The translations under genes were made by a program, and so were the position numbers. A stretch of 64,000 bases of DNA from Roseateles puraquae (GTDB lineage: Bacteria; Pseudomonadota; Gammaproteobacteria; Burkholderiales; Burkholderiaceae_C): NCBI RefSeq assembly GCF_002205845.1, contig NZ_NISI01000017.1, forward strand, positions 25,792 through 89,791. The letters are read 5' to 3'. Below, piece after piece: positions 8,478 through 17,282 of this stretch (positions are counted from its first letter, which is position 1; each line of letters begins with the position of its first letter). The notes below the pieces were generated by a model. That model was given only the letters and a program-made list of their open reading frames with translations. It was not told the DNA's origin and ran no database searches.

Positions 8478-8906
8478 TCAGCCGGCGCGCCGTGACGCCT
8501 TGGTCGACTTGAGGAAGGTGCTGCGCTGCGCCGCGGAACGTTCCATGTGGCGCCCAATGTTGCCGCACACCAGGTCGCACAGCGCGTAGACCGAGTCGTC
8601 CGCAATGCTGTAGTAGACGGCCGAGCCGCGCGATTCTCGAGCCACGAGGCCTTGCTGCATCAGCACGGACAGGTGCCGAGAAATGTTGGCCGACGTGAAG
8701 CCGCAGGCCTGCGCGATCTCGCCCACGTTGCGCTCGCCCTGGCGCAGCAGGTTGAGGATCTGCAGTCGGGTCGGCTCGGACAGCGCCTGGAAGTAGGCGG
8801 CCACCTGGTGAAGCGCTTCGTCGGGCAAATCCTGCATGGCAACACAAGGGTGTGGATCGGGCTGCCCATCATGCCCGATTTGCACGGCATTCGTCGGATT
8901 GCTCAT
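8478..8906 (-). CDS. ArsR-family regulator of the RND operon
   Basis: A 142-residue winged-helix regulator: core at about 35-105 (FQALSEPTRLQILNLLRQGERNVGEIAQACGFTSANISRHLSVL, then RGSAVYYSIADDSVYALCDLVC). Cys21, Cys68, Cys110 and Cys114 are candidate thiol or metal ligands. It is divergent from the RND efflux operon, and a palindromic operator lies between them, so it probably represses that operon and itself. The C-terminal tail after residue 115 is basic and variable. The ligand is unknown. Confidence 0.88.
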   Translation of the reverse strand: MSNPTNAVQIGHDGQPDPHPCVAMQDLPDEALHQVAAYFQALSEPTRLQILNLLRQGERNVGEIAQACGFTSANISRHLSVLMQQGLVARESRGSAVYYSIADDSVYALCDLVCGNIGRHMERSAAQRSTFLKSTKASRRAG

Positions 8907-8914
8907 GTTGCCAC

Positions 8915-8943
8915 TTGACTATTTAACTACATAGCTAAATACT
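8915..8943 (+). promoter_or_regulatory. RND operon promoter with overlapping ArsR operator
   Basis: TTGACT (8915-8920) and AATACT (8938-8943) at 17-bp spacing make a plausible sigma70 promoter reading toward the RND adaptor. The spacer is filled by a 22-bp imperfect palindrome at 8920-8941: half-sites TATTTA and TAAATA outside, CTA and TAG inside, 18 of 22 positions symmetric. ArsR repressors bind AT-rich palindromes of this kind, and a bound dimer would block RNA polymerase. The AT-rich island stands out in the GC-rich surroundings. Confidence 0.7.
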
Positions 8944-8980
8944 AGATCATCGCTTCACAGAAGTCACGCCCGGAGTTCAC

Positions 8981-10015
8981 ATGTCTCGCAGCTTCAACGC
9001 ACTGGCTGCCGCCACCTTCGCTCTGGCAACCGCCCTCGCGACGGCACCCGCCCACGCAGCAGACACCCTCGCCACATGGACCGTCGCGTCGTCCAACCTC
9101 CAGGGGCAGAGCAGCCATGACGGCACCGTCGAAGCGGTACGACAGACGGTCGTGGCCGCGCAGGTGGCGGGTGCCGTCGTCGCCCTGCCCGTCAAGGCGG
9201 GCGATCGGGTCAAGGCCGGCCAGCTGCTGGCGCGGCTGGATGCGCGGGCTGCGGAACAACAGGCCGGCGCAGCCACGGCCCAGGTCGAAGTGGCTCGAGC
9301 CGCCCAGCAGGTGGCCACGCTGGAGGTGCAACGCCAACGCCAGCTCTTCGCCAGCCGTTTCATCAGTCAGGCAGCGCTCGATCAGGCCGAGGCACAGTTC
9401 AAGACGGCCACCGCCCAGGCCAACGCGCAGCTGGCCGCCGCGCAGGCGGCGCGAACGGAAAGCGGTTACTTCGCTGTGAAGGCGCCGTATGACGGCATCG
9501 TCACGGAGCTCAACGTCATGCCCGGCGACATGGCCATGCCCGGCCGGCCCCTGCTGACGCTGTTCGACCCCGCCTCCCTGCGCGTGGCCGTCGCCGTCCC
9601 TGAATCCAGCGCCACCCAACTGCGCAATCGCCTCACCACGCCGGTGACTGTCGAGATCGCTGGCCAACGAATCACGGCCACCCGGTGGGAGGTGCTCCCC
9701 GCGGCGGACACGGTCACACACACCGTCATCGTCCGGATTGACCTGCCGGCCGGCACCGTCGCCACGCCGGGCAGCTTTGCTCGCACCTGGCTGCCGGGCG
9801 GTGCGGGAGGCGACTCACGCACCTTCATCCCGTCCCGCGCGCTGGTGCAGCGGGCCGAACTGAAGGCGGTCTACGTCGTCGGCGCTGACGGGCGCGCCTT
9901 GTTGCGCCAGGTTCGCGTCGGCCCCGCCAGCGGCGATCAGGTCGAGGTGCTGTCCGGCATCAAGCCGGGTGAGCGCATCGCGCTGGACCCGCAAGCCGCT
10001 TCGAGGAGGCCGTGA
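8981..10015 (+). CDS. RND efflux periplasmic adaptor (membrane fusion protein)
   Basis: A 344-residue periplasmic adaptor with a signal peptide (cleavage after about THAHA-like APAHA, residue 26). The split lipoyl domain (GAVVALPVKAGDRVKAGQLLARLD at about 62-85 and YFAVKAPYDGIVTELNVMPGD at about 165-185) flanks a helical hairpin (90-160). Beta-barrel and membrane-proximal parts follow (LRQVRVGPASGDQVEVLSGIKPGERI). Its TGA lies one base inside the ATG of the pump gene. No outer-membrane TolC-like gene follows, so a channel from elsewhere must be used. Confidence 0.92.
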   Translation: MSRSFNALAAATFALATALATAPAHAADTLATWTVASSNLQGQSSHDGTVEAVRQTVVAAQVAGAVVALPVKAGDRVKAGQLLARLDARAAEQQAGAATAQVEVARAAQQVATLEVQRQRQLFASRFISQAALDQAEAQFKTATAQANAQLAAAQAARTESGYFAVKAPYDGIVTELNVMPGDMAMPGRPLLTLFDPASLRVAVAVPESSATQLRNRLTTPVTVEIAGQRITATRWEVLPAADTVTHTVIVRIDLPAGTVATPGSFARTWLPGGAGGDSRTFIPSRALVQRAELKAVYVVGADGRALLRQVRVGPASGDQVEVLSGIKPGERIALDPQAASRRP

Positions 10016-13000
10016 TGGAACTCGGGATCTCCGGGCGCATCGCCCGCTTCTTCCAGTCAGCGCAGATCACGCCGCTGCTGGCCCTGGTGGCCCTCCTGCT
10101 GGGCGTCTTTGCCGTGGCCGTGACCCCGCGCGAGGAAGAACCGCAGATCAACGTGACGATGGCCAATGTGCTCATCCCCTTCCCCGGCGCGGCCGTGCAG
10201 GATGTGGAGCAGATGGTGGCGACCCCGGCCGAGCAGGTCCTGTCGCAGATGGCCGGCGTGGAACACGTGATGAGCGTGTCTCGCCCTGGCCTCGCGGTCA
10301 TGACGGTGCAGTTCAAGGTGGGGGTCTCGCGCACCGAGGCGCTGGTGCGGCTGTACGACACCGTGCAGTCCCATGCCGACTGGCTGCCGGCCAATCTCGG
10401 GGCCCTGCCCCCGCTGGTCAAGCCCAAGGGCATCGACGACGTGCCCATCGTGACCTTGACGCTGCACGCGCGCGATGCCGGCACCGGCACCTTCGACCTG
10501 GAACGCATTGCCCACAGCCTGGAGGCCGATCTCAAGCGCGTGCCGGGCACACGCGAGGTCATGACCCTCGGCGGCCCGGGCCGCGCCATCCGCGTCGAAC
10601 TGGACCCGGCGCGCATGGCTGCCGCCGGCGTCGGCGTGAATGAGCTGCGCCAGGCGCTGACGTCTGCCAACACCGGCGCTTCTGCCGGCCAACTGCTGGC
10701 GGGCGACCGCGCCGTGGATGTGCAGGCCGGCCCCTTCCTGCGTGACGCCCGTGAGCTGGGTCAGCTGGTGGTCGGCGCTCGCGGTGGCCGGCCGGTGTAC
10801 CTGGCCGACGTGGCGCAGGTGGTCGACGGCCCCCTGCCCCCGCAGCGCTACGTCTGGCACGGCACGCGGGAGGGCGACTTCCCCGCCGTGACGCTGGCCA
10901 TCACGAAGAAGCCTGGTGAGAACGCCATCGAGGTGGCCAATGCGTTGACGCAGCGTGTGGCCGAGCTGCGCAACACCATCATCCCCAGCGGCGTGGAAGT
11001 TGCCGAAACGCGCAACTACGGCGCCACGGCCAACGACAAGGCGATGAAGCTCATCCAGAAGCTGATGTTCGCCACGGCCTCGGTGGTCGCGCTGGTCTTC
11101 ATCGCCTTGGGCCGGCGAGAGGCCGCCATCGTGGGCAGCGCCGTCATCCTGACGCTGACCGTCACGCTGTTCGCCTCCTGGGCCTGGGGCTTCACGCTCA
11201 ACCGGGTGTCCCTGTTCGCGCTGATCTTCTCCATCGGCATCCTCGTGGACGACGCCATCGTCGTGGTGGAGAACATCCACCGCCACATGGCCCTGCACCC
11301 GAACAAGACGCTGGCCGAACTCATTCCGGGCGCGGTGGACGAAGTGGGTGGGCCCACCATCCTGGCCACGCTCACCGTCATCGCCGCCCTGCTGCCGATG
11401 GCCTTCGTGTCCGGCTTGATGGGCCCCTACATGAGCCCCATCCCGATCAACGCCAGCATGGGCATGCTGCTGTCGCTGGCCATCGCCTTCATCGTCACGC
11501 CCTGGCTGGCGCGGCTGTGGCTCAAGCGCAGCGGGCATGGCAGCGACGCGTCGCATGGGCTGGCCGCGAAGCTCGGGCCCTTGTTCGAGCGCGTGTTCCG
11601 GCCACTGCTGGACGAAGCCCAGGGCAGCCGCAACCGCCGCTGGCTGGGTGCCGGTGTGGCGGCCCTGATTGCGGTGTCCCTGGCCTTGCCAGTGGTCGGG
11701 CTGGTCGTGCTGAAGATGCTGCCCTTCGACAACAAGTCAGAGTTCCAGGTCATCGTCGACATGCCGGCCGGCTCCACACTGGAGCGCACGGCGGCCGCGT
11801 TGCGCGAACTCGGCGCCTACGTGGCGCAGCAGCCGGAGGTGACCGACTACCAGGCCTACGCCGGCACGGCCGCGCCGATCAACTTCAACGGACTGGTGCG
11901 CCAGTACTACCTGCGCGCCGGCGGCGAGGTGGGTGACCTGCAGGTCAACCTCGTGGACAAGCACCACCGCAGCCAGCAAAGCCACGCCATCGCGACGCGC
12001 CTGCGCCCCGCCCTTCAGGACATCGGCCGCCGCCATGGCGCCAACGTGAAGGTCGTCGAGGTGCCGCCAGGGCCGCCGGTGCTGTCGCCGATCGTGGCCG
12101 AGATCTACGGCCCTGACGCCGCCGGCCGGCGCAGCGTCGCGCAGGACGTGCGTCGCCTGTTCGAGCGCACGCCGGGCCTGGTCGATGTCGACGACTCGGG
12201 CATCGTGGATGCCCCCCGCAAGCTGCTGCTGGTCGACCGGCGAAAGGCTGCGCTGCTGGGTATTCCGCAGTCAGCCGTGGTGTCCACCCTGGCGGCGGGA
12301 CTTGGCGGCGAAGCCACCACCTGGCTGCACGACGGCAGCAAGTACCCGGCCAGCGCCTGGCTGCAATTGCCGGCGGAGCGCCAGGGCGACCTGGACACGC
12401 TGCTGCAACTGGGCGTTCGCAGCCCGGCGGGGCAACTCGTGCCGCTGCGCGAGTTGGTCACCGTGAGCGACAGCCTGCGCGAGCAGCCGATCTTCCACAA
12501 GGACGGCCTGCCGGTGCATTTCGTCGTTGGCGACATGGCCGGTGCGCTGGACAGCCCGCTGTACGGCATGTTCAAGATGCGCGGCGAGCTGGCGGCGCTC
12601 AAGACGCCGGACGGCAGCACGCTGGCCGAGACGTTCATCCACGCGCCCAGCGATGCCTGGCGCGGCTACACGCTGAAGTGGGACGGCGAGTGGCAGGTCA
12701 CCTACGAGACCTTCCGCGACATGGGCGCGGCCTATGCCGTCGGCCTGGTGCTGATCTACCTGCTCGTGGTGGCCCAGTTCGGCTCCTACCTCACGCCGCT
12801 GATCATCATGGCGCCCATCCCGCTCACGCTGGTCGGTGTGATGCCGGGGCATGCGCTGCTCGGTGCGCAGTTCACGGCCACCAGCATGATCGGGATGATC
12901 GCGCTCGCCGGCATCATCGTGCGCAACTCCATCCTGCTGGTGGACTTCATCCGCCTGGAAGTGTCGCAAGGTCGCCCGCTCAAGGAGGCCGTCGTTCACT

Positions 13001-13215
13001 CCGCGGCGACCCGCGCGCAGCCCATCGTGCTGACGGGCCTGGCCGCCATGCTCGGGGCCTTTTTCATCCTCGACGACCCGATCTTCAATGGGCTGGCCAT
13101 CTCGCTGATCTTCGGCATCCTGGTCAGCACGCTGCTGACGCTGGTGGTCATCCCGCTGCTCTATTTCGTGGCCTATCGCCACGTCCCGATCCACAACCCA
13201 AGGAGTGCTTCATGA
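10015..13215 (+). CDS. RND efflux pump permease
   Basis: A 1066-residue inner-membrane proton-driven exporter of the AcrB superfamily. It has the usual repeat of 12 helices with two large periplasmic loops. The proton-relay aspartates are present (FSIGILVDDAIVVVENIHRH, near residue 405). In the second half the position of AcrB Lys940 appears to be Arg (LAGIIVRNSILLVDF), as in some non-AcrB RND branches. ATG at 10015 was chosen over GTG at 10012 because GAGGAGG ends 5 bp upstream. Substrates are unknown; the rhodanese and DUF2892 partners hint at sulfur compounds. Confidence 0.93.
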   Translation: MELGISGRIARFFQSAQITPLLALVALLLGVFAVAVTPREEEPQINVTMANVLIPFPGAAVQDVEQMVATPAEQVLSQMAGVEHVMSVSRPGLAVMTVQFKVGVSRTEALVRLYDTVQSHADWLPANLGALPPLVKPKGIDDVPIVTLTLHARDAGTGTFDLERIAHSLEADLKRVPGTREVMTLGGPGRAIRVELDPARMAAAGVGVNELRQALTSANTGASAGQLLAGDRAVDVQAGPFLRDARELGQLVVGARGGRPVYLADVAQVVDGPLPPQRYVWHGTREGDFPAVTLAITKKPGENAIEVANALTQRVAELRNTIIPSGVEVAETRNYGATANDKAMKLIQKLMFATASVVALVFIALGRREAAIVGSAVILTLTVTLFASWAWGFTLNRVSLFALIFSIGILVDDAIVVVENIHRHMALHPNKTLAELIPGAVDEVGGPTILATLTVIAALLPMAFVSGLMGPYMSPIPINASMGMLLSLAIAFIVTPWLARLWLKRSGHGSDASHGLAAKLGPLFERVFRPLLDEAQGSRNRRWLGAGVAALIAVSLALPVVGLVVLKMLPFDNKSEFQVIVDMPAGSTLERTAAALRELGAYVAQQPEVTDYQAYAGTAAPINFNGLVRQYYLRAGGEVGDLQVNLVDKHHRSQQSHAIATRLRPALQDIGRRHGANVKVVEVPPGPPVLSPIVAEIYGPDAAGRRSVAQDVRRLFERTPGLVDVDDSGIVDAPRKLLLVDRRKAALLGIPQSAVVSTLAAGLGGEATTWLHDGSKYPASAWLQLPAERQGDLDTLLQLGVRSPAGQLVPLRELVTVSDSLREQPIFHKDGLPVHFVVGDMAGALDSPLYGMFKMRGELAALKTPDGSTLAETFIHAPSDAWRGYTLKWDGEWQVTYETFRDMGAAYAVGLVLIYLLVVAQFGSYLTPLIIMAPIPLTLVGVMPGHALLGAQFTATSMIGMIALAGIIVRNSILLVDFIRLEVSQGRPLKEAVVHSAATRAQPIVLTGLAAMLGAFFILDDPIFNGLAISLIFGILVSTLLTLVVIPLLYFVAYRHVPIHNPRSAS

Positions 13216-13421
13216 GTTCCTGGCAGATCGTCCGGCTGTTCGCCGGCAGCTTCATCCTCCTGTCCCTGCTGCTGGGTGTGCCCGGCAGTCCGGTGTTCGC
13301 CAGCACCTGGTGGCTGGCGTTCACGGCCTTCGTCGGAGCCAACCTGTTCCAGAGCGCCCTGACCCGCTGGTGCCCGCTGGAGATCATCCTGCGCAAGCTG
13401 GGCGTGAAGGGCGGATGCTGA
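13212..13421 (+). CDS. DUF2892 (YgaP-like) membrane protein
   Basis: A 69-residue protein with two membrane helices (about 7-24 and 33-52) and the DUF2892 ending RWCPLEIILRKLGVKGG. This module forms the membrane part of rhodaneses such as E. coli YgaP. Its ATG overlaps the pump stop (ATGA), and its own stop overlaps the rhodanese gene, so the two would be made in equal amounts and could together rebuild a YgaP-like membrane rhodanese. Confidence 0.85.
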   Translation: MSSWQIVRLFAGSFILLSLLLGVPGSPVFASTWWLAFTAFVGANLFQSALTRWCPLEIILRKLGVKGGC

Positions 13422-13786
13422 GCATGCTCGACGCCTTGCAACGCTGGCTGCAACGCCGAGGCACGCCGCCTTCACCGACCGACAGTGCAGCGACCATCGA
13501 GGTGATCCCCGGCGACGGCCCCGTGTTGATCGACGTGCGGACCGTGAGGGAGCATCGTGGCGGGACGCTGGCCGGAGCCATCAACGTGCCACTCAGCCAG
13601 TTGGACGGGTGGGTGGCCACCGCCATCCCCGACCGCGCCCGCCCCATCCAGCTCTTCTGCGCCAGTGGCTCACGCTCGGAAGGGGCTTGCCGCCTGCTGC
13701 GCCAGCTGGGCTACCAGCATGTCCACAACGCCGGCGGACTGCTCGTTGCGGCTGCCCGCTTGCACCTGCCCATCGAACACCCATGA
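13415..13786 (+). CDS. Rhodanese-like sulfurtransferase
   Basis: A 123-residue single rhodanese domain: LIDVRTVREHRGGTLAGAINVPLSQL, active-site Cys82 in the loop CASGSRSEGA, then LRQLGYQHVHNAGGL. It would carry a persulfide on Cys82. ATG at 13415 overlaps the DUF2892 gene; ATG at 13424 is also possible. The stop overlaps the ATG of the decayed methyltransferase that follows. Confidence 0.88.
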   Translation: MLSMLDALQRWLQRRGTPPSPTDSAATIEVIPGDGPVLIDVRTVREHRGGTLAGAINVPLSQLDGWVATAIPDRARPIQLFCASGSRSEGACRLLRQLGYQHVHNAGGLLVAAARLHLPIEHP

Positions 13787-13960
13787 CCCATCCTGCTGCT
13801 ACGGCCTGGGACGCCCGTTTTCCGACGCCCGACTGAGTCTTCGGCACGGAATCCAAGCAATGGCTCGCGGCGTACGCCAGCCGGTGGCGGGCCGGTGACC
13901 GTGTGCCGTGTGTGGCCGATGGCGAAGGACTCAACAGCGTCTCGCCGGGGGTCCGGCCAT
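13783..13960 (+). pseudogene. Decayed class I SAM-dependent methyltransferase
   Basis: The ATG at 13783 overlaps the rhodanese stop and opens a frame reading TAWDARFPTPD, stop, VFGTESKQWLAAYASRWRAGD, then VADGEGLNSVS. This matches the start of TehB/thiopurine-like methyltransferases (WDxRF...pdYvFGteP...VADGEGRNSVWLA), with a TGA where the family has Tyr and a corrupted sequence after the SAM-binding motif. No methyltransferase fold continues downstream, so the gene lost its 3 prime part as well. Recognition is by eye, and the end coordinate marks where similarity fades. Confidence 0.7.
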
Positions 13961-14283
13961 GGCGGGCCTTCGGTCTGATTGGCGCGGTCGCCTGCAGACG
14001 CCGCCGCTGGCCCGGCTCCTAAGTCTGCAACCGGCTAGGCCGATGGACGCGAACTGCGCATGCATGACGGCGGAGCCAATGCCCCCGTCGGCTTGCCATC
14101 AGCGCGGCTATTGGACGGAAAATGTCCTACACGACAGTGCATTAGGTTGGAAAGTTCAAGTGAATTCTCGAACGTTCGGGCCAGTACCGCATCGTTCCAT
14201 ACCGGCTTTGCATAGGGTTTTCCCTGAATTGTCACAGTAGAAACCCTAAGATGCCGGCATCAACAACGAAGAAAGGGAAACAC
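13961..14283. promoter_or_regulatory. Intergenic region upstream of the 32-residue ORF
   Basis: About 320 bp with no supported gene. From about 14100 the base composition becomes less GC-rich. It contains the palindrome CGAACGTTCG (14169-14178), the inverted repeat AGGGTTTTCCCT (14214-14225) and a wider repeat TAGGGTTT / AAACCCTA (14213-14220 and 14241-14248), all close to the small ORF. These look like operator elements for a dimeric regulator, but no clear -35/-10 pair was found. Confidence 0.4.
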
Positions 14284-14382
14284 ATGGAACTGCTGTTCAT
14301 CACGCTCGCCATCGCCACCGTCGCCACGCTGGGTCAACTGGTGGACGCCACGGGCGGCCGCTTCGGCCAAAACGGTCGCTGA
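14284..14382 (+). CDS. Small hydrophobic protein, 32 residues
   Basis: An ATG preceded by AAAGGGAAACAC opens a 32-residue frame: a membrane-like helix (residues 2-20, ELLFITLAIATVATLGQLV) and a polar glycine-rich tail ending GGRFGQNGR. A strong intrinsic terminator begins 37 bp after the stop, and regulatory-looking palindromes lie upstream, so it is a monocistronic unit. I do not recognise the family. It could alternatively be a non-coding RNA, but the ribosome site and helix argue for translation. Confidence 0.6.
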   Translation: MELLFITLAIATVATLGQLVDATGGRFGQNGR

Positions 14383-14418
14383 TTCACACGACGGCGGGCG
14401 AGGCCCGCACCACAGACA

Positions 14419-14449
14419 GGGGCTGCATCGCAGCCCCTTTTGCTTTTTT
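14419..14449 (+). terminator. Intrinsic terminator after the 32-residue ORF
   Basis: GGGGCTG and CAGCCCC (14419-14425 and 14431-14437) form a 7-bp GC stem with loop CATCG, followed by TTTTGCTTTTTT. A textbook rho-independent terminator on the plus strand. Confidence 0.9.
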
Positions 14450-14569
14450 GCGCCGAGCAGGGCGAGCAAGAGGCATGCAAAGTCAATATAGATTCACTCA
14501 TAAAAACGATATTTCAGGACTAGCTACGCCACCTAAGCTTGCCGCCGTTTCTCCAGCAGACCCGGCCCC
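14450..14569 (+). promoter_or_regulatory. Probable promoter region of the galactonate/galactan locus
   Basis: This is the first gap before the long plus-strand sugar locus. It holds an unusually AT-rich stretch (about 14482-14515, with TCAATATAGATTCACTCATAA and CGATATTTCAGG) in an otherwise GC-rich window. A promoter and LysR operator for dgoD are expected here; candidate -10 elements (TATAGA, CATAAA) exist but no convincing -35 partner. CGATATT recurs in the gap before the TonB receptor gene (about 19706-19712). Confidence 0.4.
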
Positions 14570-15718
14570 ATGCGAATCACCAAGCTGACGACCTACCGCC
14601 TCGCGCCGCGGTGGATGTTCCTGAAGATCGACACCGACGAGGGCATCAGCGGCTGGGGCGAGCCGGTGATCGAGGGCAAGGCGCGCAGCGTCGAGGCCGC
14701 GGTGCATGAGTTCGAGCCCTACCTCATCGGCCAGGACCCCTCCCGCATCAACGACCTCTGGCAGGTCATGTACCGCGGCGGCTTCTACCGGGGTGGCGCC
14801 ATCCTGATGAGCGCCATTGCCGGCATCGACCAGGCGCTGTGGGACATCAAAGGCAAGGCGCTGGGCGCGCCGGTCTACGAACTGCTCGGCGGCCTGGTGC
14901 GCGACAAGATGAAGGTCTACTCCTGGGTCGGCGGCGACCGCCCGGCTGACGTCATTCGCGACATCAAGCGCCTGCGCGAAGGCGGCTTCGACACCTTCAA
15001 GATGAACGGCTCCGAAGAGATGGGCCTCATCGACAGCGCCCGCAAGGTCGACCAGGCCGTGGCGCGCATCGCCGAGATCCGCGAGGCCTTCGGGCACGAC
15101 ATCGAGTTCGGCATCGACTTCCACGGCCGCATCGGCGCGCCCATGGCCAAGGTGATGCTCAAGGCGCTGGAGCCCTATCGCCCGCTGTTCGTGGAAGAGC
15201 CGGTGCTGGCCGAACAGGACGAAACCTATGCGCGCCTGGCCGAGCACACCGCCATTCCGCTGGCTGCGGGCGAGCGCATGTATTCGCGCTTCGAGTTCAA
15301 GCGCGTCTTCCAGGCCGGCGGGCTGTCCATCGTGCAGCCTGACCTGTCGCACGCCGGCGGCATCACCGAGTGCCTGAAGATCGCGTCGATGGCCGAGGCC
15401 TACGACGTGGCGCTGGCGCCCCACTGCCCGCTCGGCCCCATCGCGCTGGCGGCCTGCCTGCAGGTGGACTTCGTCTCGCACAACGCCGTGCTGCAGGAGC
15501 AGAGCATGGGCATCCACTACAACCAGGGTGGCGAGCTGCTCGACTACGTGCTCAACAAGGAAGACTTCCACATCGAAAACGGCTACATCGCGCCGCTGCC
15601 CAAGCCGGGCCTCGGGGTGGTGGTCGACGAAGAGAAGGTGATCGAGGCCAGCCAACGCGCGCCCGACTGGCGCAATCCGCTGTGGCGCCACGAGGACGGG
15701 AGCGTCGCCGAATGGTGA
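14570..15718 (+). CDS. dgoD: D-galactonate dehydratase
   Basis: Cytoplasmic enolase-superfamily enzyme converting D-galactonate to 2-dehydro-3-deoxy-D-galactonate. The 382 residues equal the E. coli enzyme. Key features fall at the family positions: His185 (GIDFHGRIG), metal ligands in FVEEPVL and the following strands, and His285 (LAPHCPLGP). The N-terminal [25 protein letters not shown] and GGFYRGG are typical of DgoD rather than other acid-sugar dehydratases. It is first in dgoD-dgoK-dgoA; its stop overlaps the dgoK start. Confidence 0.95.
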   Translation: MRITKLTTYRLAPRWMFLKIDTDEGISGWGEPVIEGKARSVEAAVHEFEPYLIGQDPSRINDLWQVMYRGGFYRGGAILMSAIAGIDQALWDIKGKALGAPVYELLGGLVRDKMKVYSWVGGDRPADVIRDIKRLREGGFDTFKMNGSEEMGLIDSARKVDQAVARIAEIREAFGHDIEFGIDFHGRIGAPMAKVMLKALEPYRPLFVEEPVLAEQDETYARLAEHTAIPLAAGERMYSRFEFKRVFQAGGLSIVQPDLSHAGGITECLKIASMAEAYDVALAPHCPLGPIALAACLQVDFVSHNAVLQEQSMGIHYNQGGELLDYVLNKEDFHIENGYIAPLPKPGLGVVVDEEKVIEASQRAPDWRNPLWRHEDGSVAEW

Positions 15719-16623
15719 CCGACGCTCGGCTCATCGCGCTGGACTGGGGCAGCACCCGGCTGCGTGCCTTCCTGCTGGGGGCGAAGGGCGAGGTGCTGGC
15801 TTCAAAGCAGTCCGACGACGGGGCCTCGACCCTTCACGGGCCCGCCGCCTTCGCCCAAGCCCTGGCCGCTGTCGCGGGTGACTGGCGCACGCATCACCCC
15901 GGCGTGCCAGTGCTTGCCTGCGGCATGGTGGGCAGCCAGCATGGCTGGCGCGAGGCGCCCTATGCGCCCTGCCCGGCCGATGCCGCCGCCTTGGCCGCCC
16001 AGACCCTGCACCTGGCCGACGAAGGCGCGCGCATCGTGCCCGGCCTGATGCACGACGGCCTGCAACCCGACGTGATGCGAGGTGAAGAAACGCAGATCGT
16101 CGGCGCCCTCGCACGGCACCCCGAGCTGGCGACCGACGCATGCCTCGTGCTGCCCGGCACGCATGCCAAGTGGGCCCGCGTGCAGGAGGGCCGCGTCACC
16201 GGCTTTGCCACCCACATGACCGGCGAGCTCTATGCCCTGCTGCGGCAGCACTCGGTGCTGGCGCGGCTGATGCCAGCCGACGGCGGCACGGCGCCAGACA
16301 CCGCAGGCTTCATCGCCGGTGTCGACGCCGCGCGCCAGCCGGGGGCGCTCGGTCACCAGCTGTTCTCGGTGCGGACCCTCGGCCTGTTCAAGCGCCTGGC
16401 GCCTGAGCAGCTGCCGGACTACCTCTCCGGCCTGCTGATCGGCCATGAGATCGCCCACGAACTGCAGGGTGGCCTGCCGGCACGCCTCGCCCTCATCGGC
16501 GAGCCCACGCTCTGCGAACGTTATGCGCTGGCGCTGAGCCGCTTCGGCGTGACGGCACCGCTGCAGCTCGACAACACCGCACCGGCCGGCCTCTGGCAGC
16601 TGGCGCAAGCCCTGGGTCTTTGA
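15712..16623 (+). CDS. dgoK: 2-dehydro-3-deoxygalactonokinase
   Basis: Phosphorylates 2-dehydro-3-deoxy-D-galactonate at O6 with ATP. The 303-residue product has an ASKHA-type start ([17 protein letters not shown]), the DgoK motif [16 protein letters not shown] near residue 65, [31 protein letters not shown], and a C-terminal [15 protein letters not shown]. The ATG at 15712 overlaps the end of dgoD by 7 bp. It feeds DgoA, one base after its stop. Confidence 0.93.
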   Translation: MVTDARLIALDWGSTRLRAFLLGAKGEVLASKQSDDGASTLHGPAAFAQALAAVAGDWRTHHPGVPVLACGMVGSQHGWREAPYAPCPADAAALAAQTLHLADEGARIVPGLMHDGLQPDVMRGEETQIVGALARHPELATDACLVLPGTHAKWARVQEGRVTGFATHMTGELYALLRQHSVLARLMPADGGTAPDTAGFIAGVDAARQPGALGHQLFSVRTLGLFKRLAPEQLPDYLSGLLIGHEIAHELQGGLPARLALIGEPTLCERYALALSRFGVTAPLQLDNTAPAGLWQLAQALGL

Positions 16624-16624
16624 C

Positions 16625-17242
16625 ATGCTCCATCAGGCACTGCAGCAGCTGCCCCTCGTCGCCATCCTGCGTGGCGTGCAGCCCGACGACGTCGAGGCCG
16701 TCGCCGACAGCCTCTACCACGAGGGCTTTCGGGTGATCGAGGTCCCGCTCAACTCGCCCCAGGCGCTGGAGTCCATCGCTCGCCTGGCTCGTCGCATGCC
16801 GGCCGATGCGCTGATCGGCGCGGGCACGGTGCTCAGCGCGGACGCCGTGCGCGACGTCCAGGTGGCCGGTGGCCGGCTCATCGTGATGCCGCATGCCGAC
16901 GTGGCCGTCATTCGGGTGGCCAAGGCGCGCGGCATGGCCTGCGTGCCCGGTGCGGCCACGCCCACCGAGGCCTTCGCGGCGCTGCAGGCGGGTGCGGATG
17001 CGCTCAAGCTCTTTCCGGCCGAACTCGTCACGCCGCCGGTGCTCAAGGCCATGCGGGCCGTGCTGCCGCGGGAGCTCAAGTTGCTGCCGGTGGGCGGCAT
17101 CACGCCCGACACCATGGCGCCCTACCGCAAGGCCGGCGCCGCAGGCTTTGGGCTCGGCTCGGCGCTGTACGCGCCGGGCATGACGGCCGATGAGGTCGGG
17201 CGGCGCGCCCGCGCCTTTGCCGAGGCCTGGCAGCACGGCTGA
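16625..17242 (+). CDS. dgoA: 2-dehydro-3-deoxy-6-phosphogalactonate aldolase
   Basis: Class I aldolase splitting 2-dehydro-3-deoxy-6-phosphogalactonate into pyruvate and glyceraldehyde 3-phosphate. At 205 residues it equals E. coli DgoA. The KDPG-aldolase-fold motifs are present: VAILRGVQPDD with the catalytic Glu in GFRVIEVPLNSP, GAGTVL, and the Schiff-base Lys at about residue 128 in LKLFPAEL; GGITPD forms the phosphate site. It completes the galactonate branch started by dgoD and dgoK. Confidence 0.94.
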   Translation: MLHQALQQLPLVAILRGVQPDDVEAVADSLYHEGFRVIEVPLNSPQALESIARLARRMPADALIGAGTVLSADAVRDVQVAGGRLIVMPHADVAVIRVAKARGMACVPGAATPTEAFAALQAGADALKLFPAELVTPPVLKAMRAVLPRELKLLPVGGITPDTMAPYRKAGAAGFGLGSALYAPGMTADEVGRRARAFAEAWQHG

Positions 17243-17282
17243 ACGCCGACCCATCACCACGACAACGCCCCGGAGACACCCC

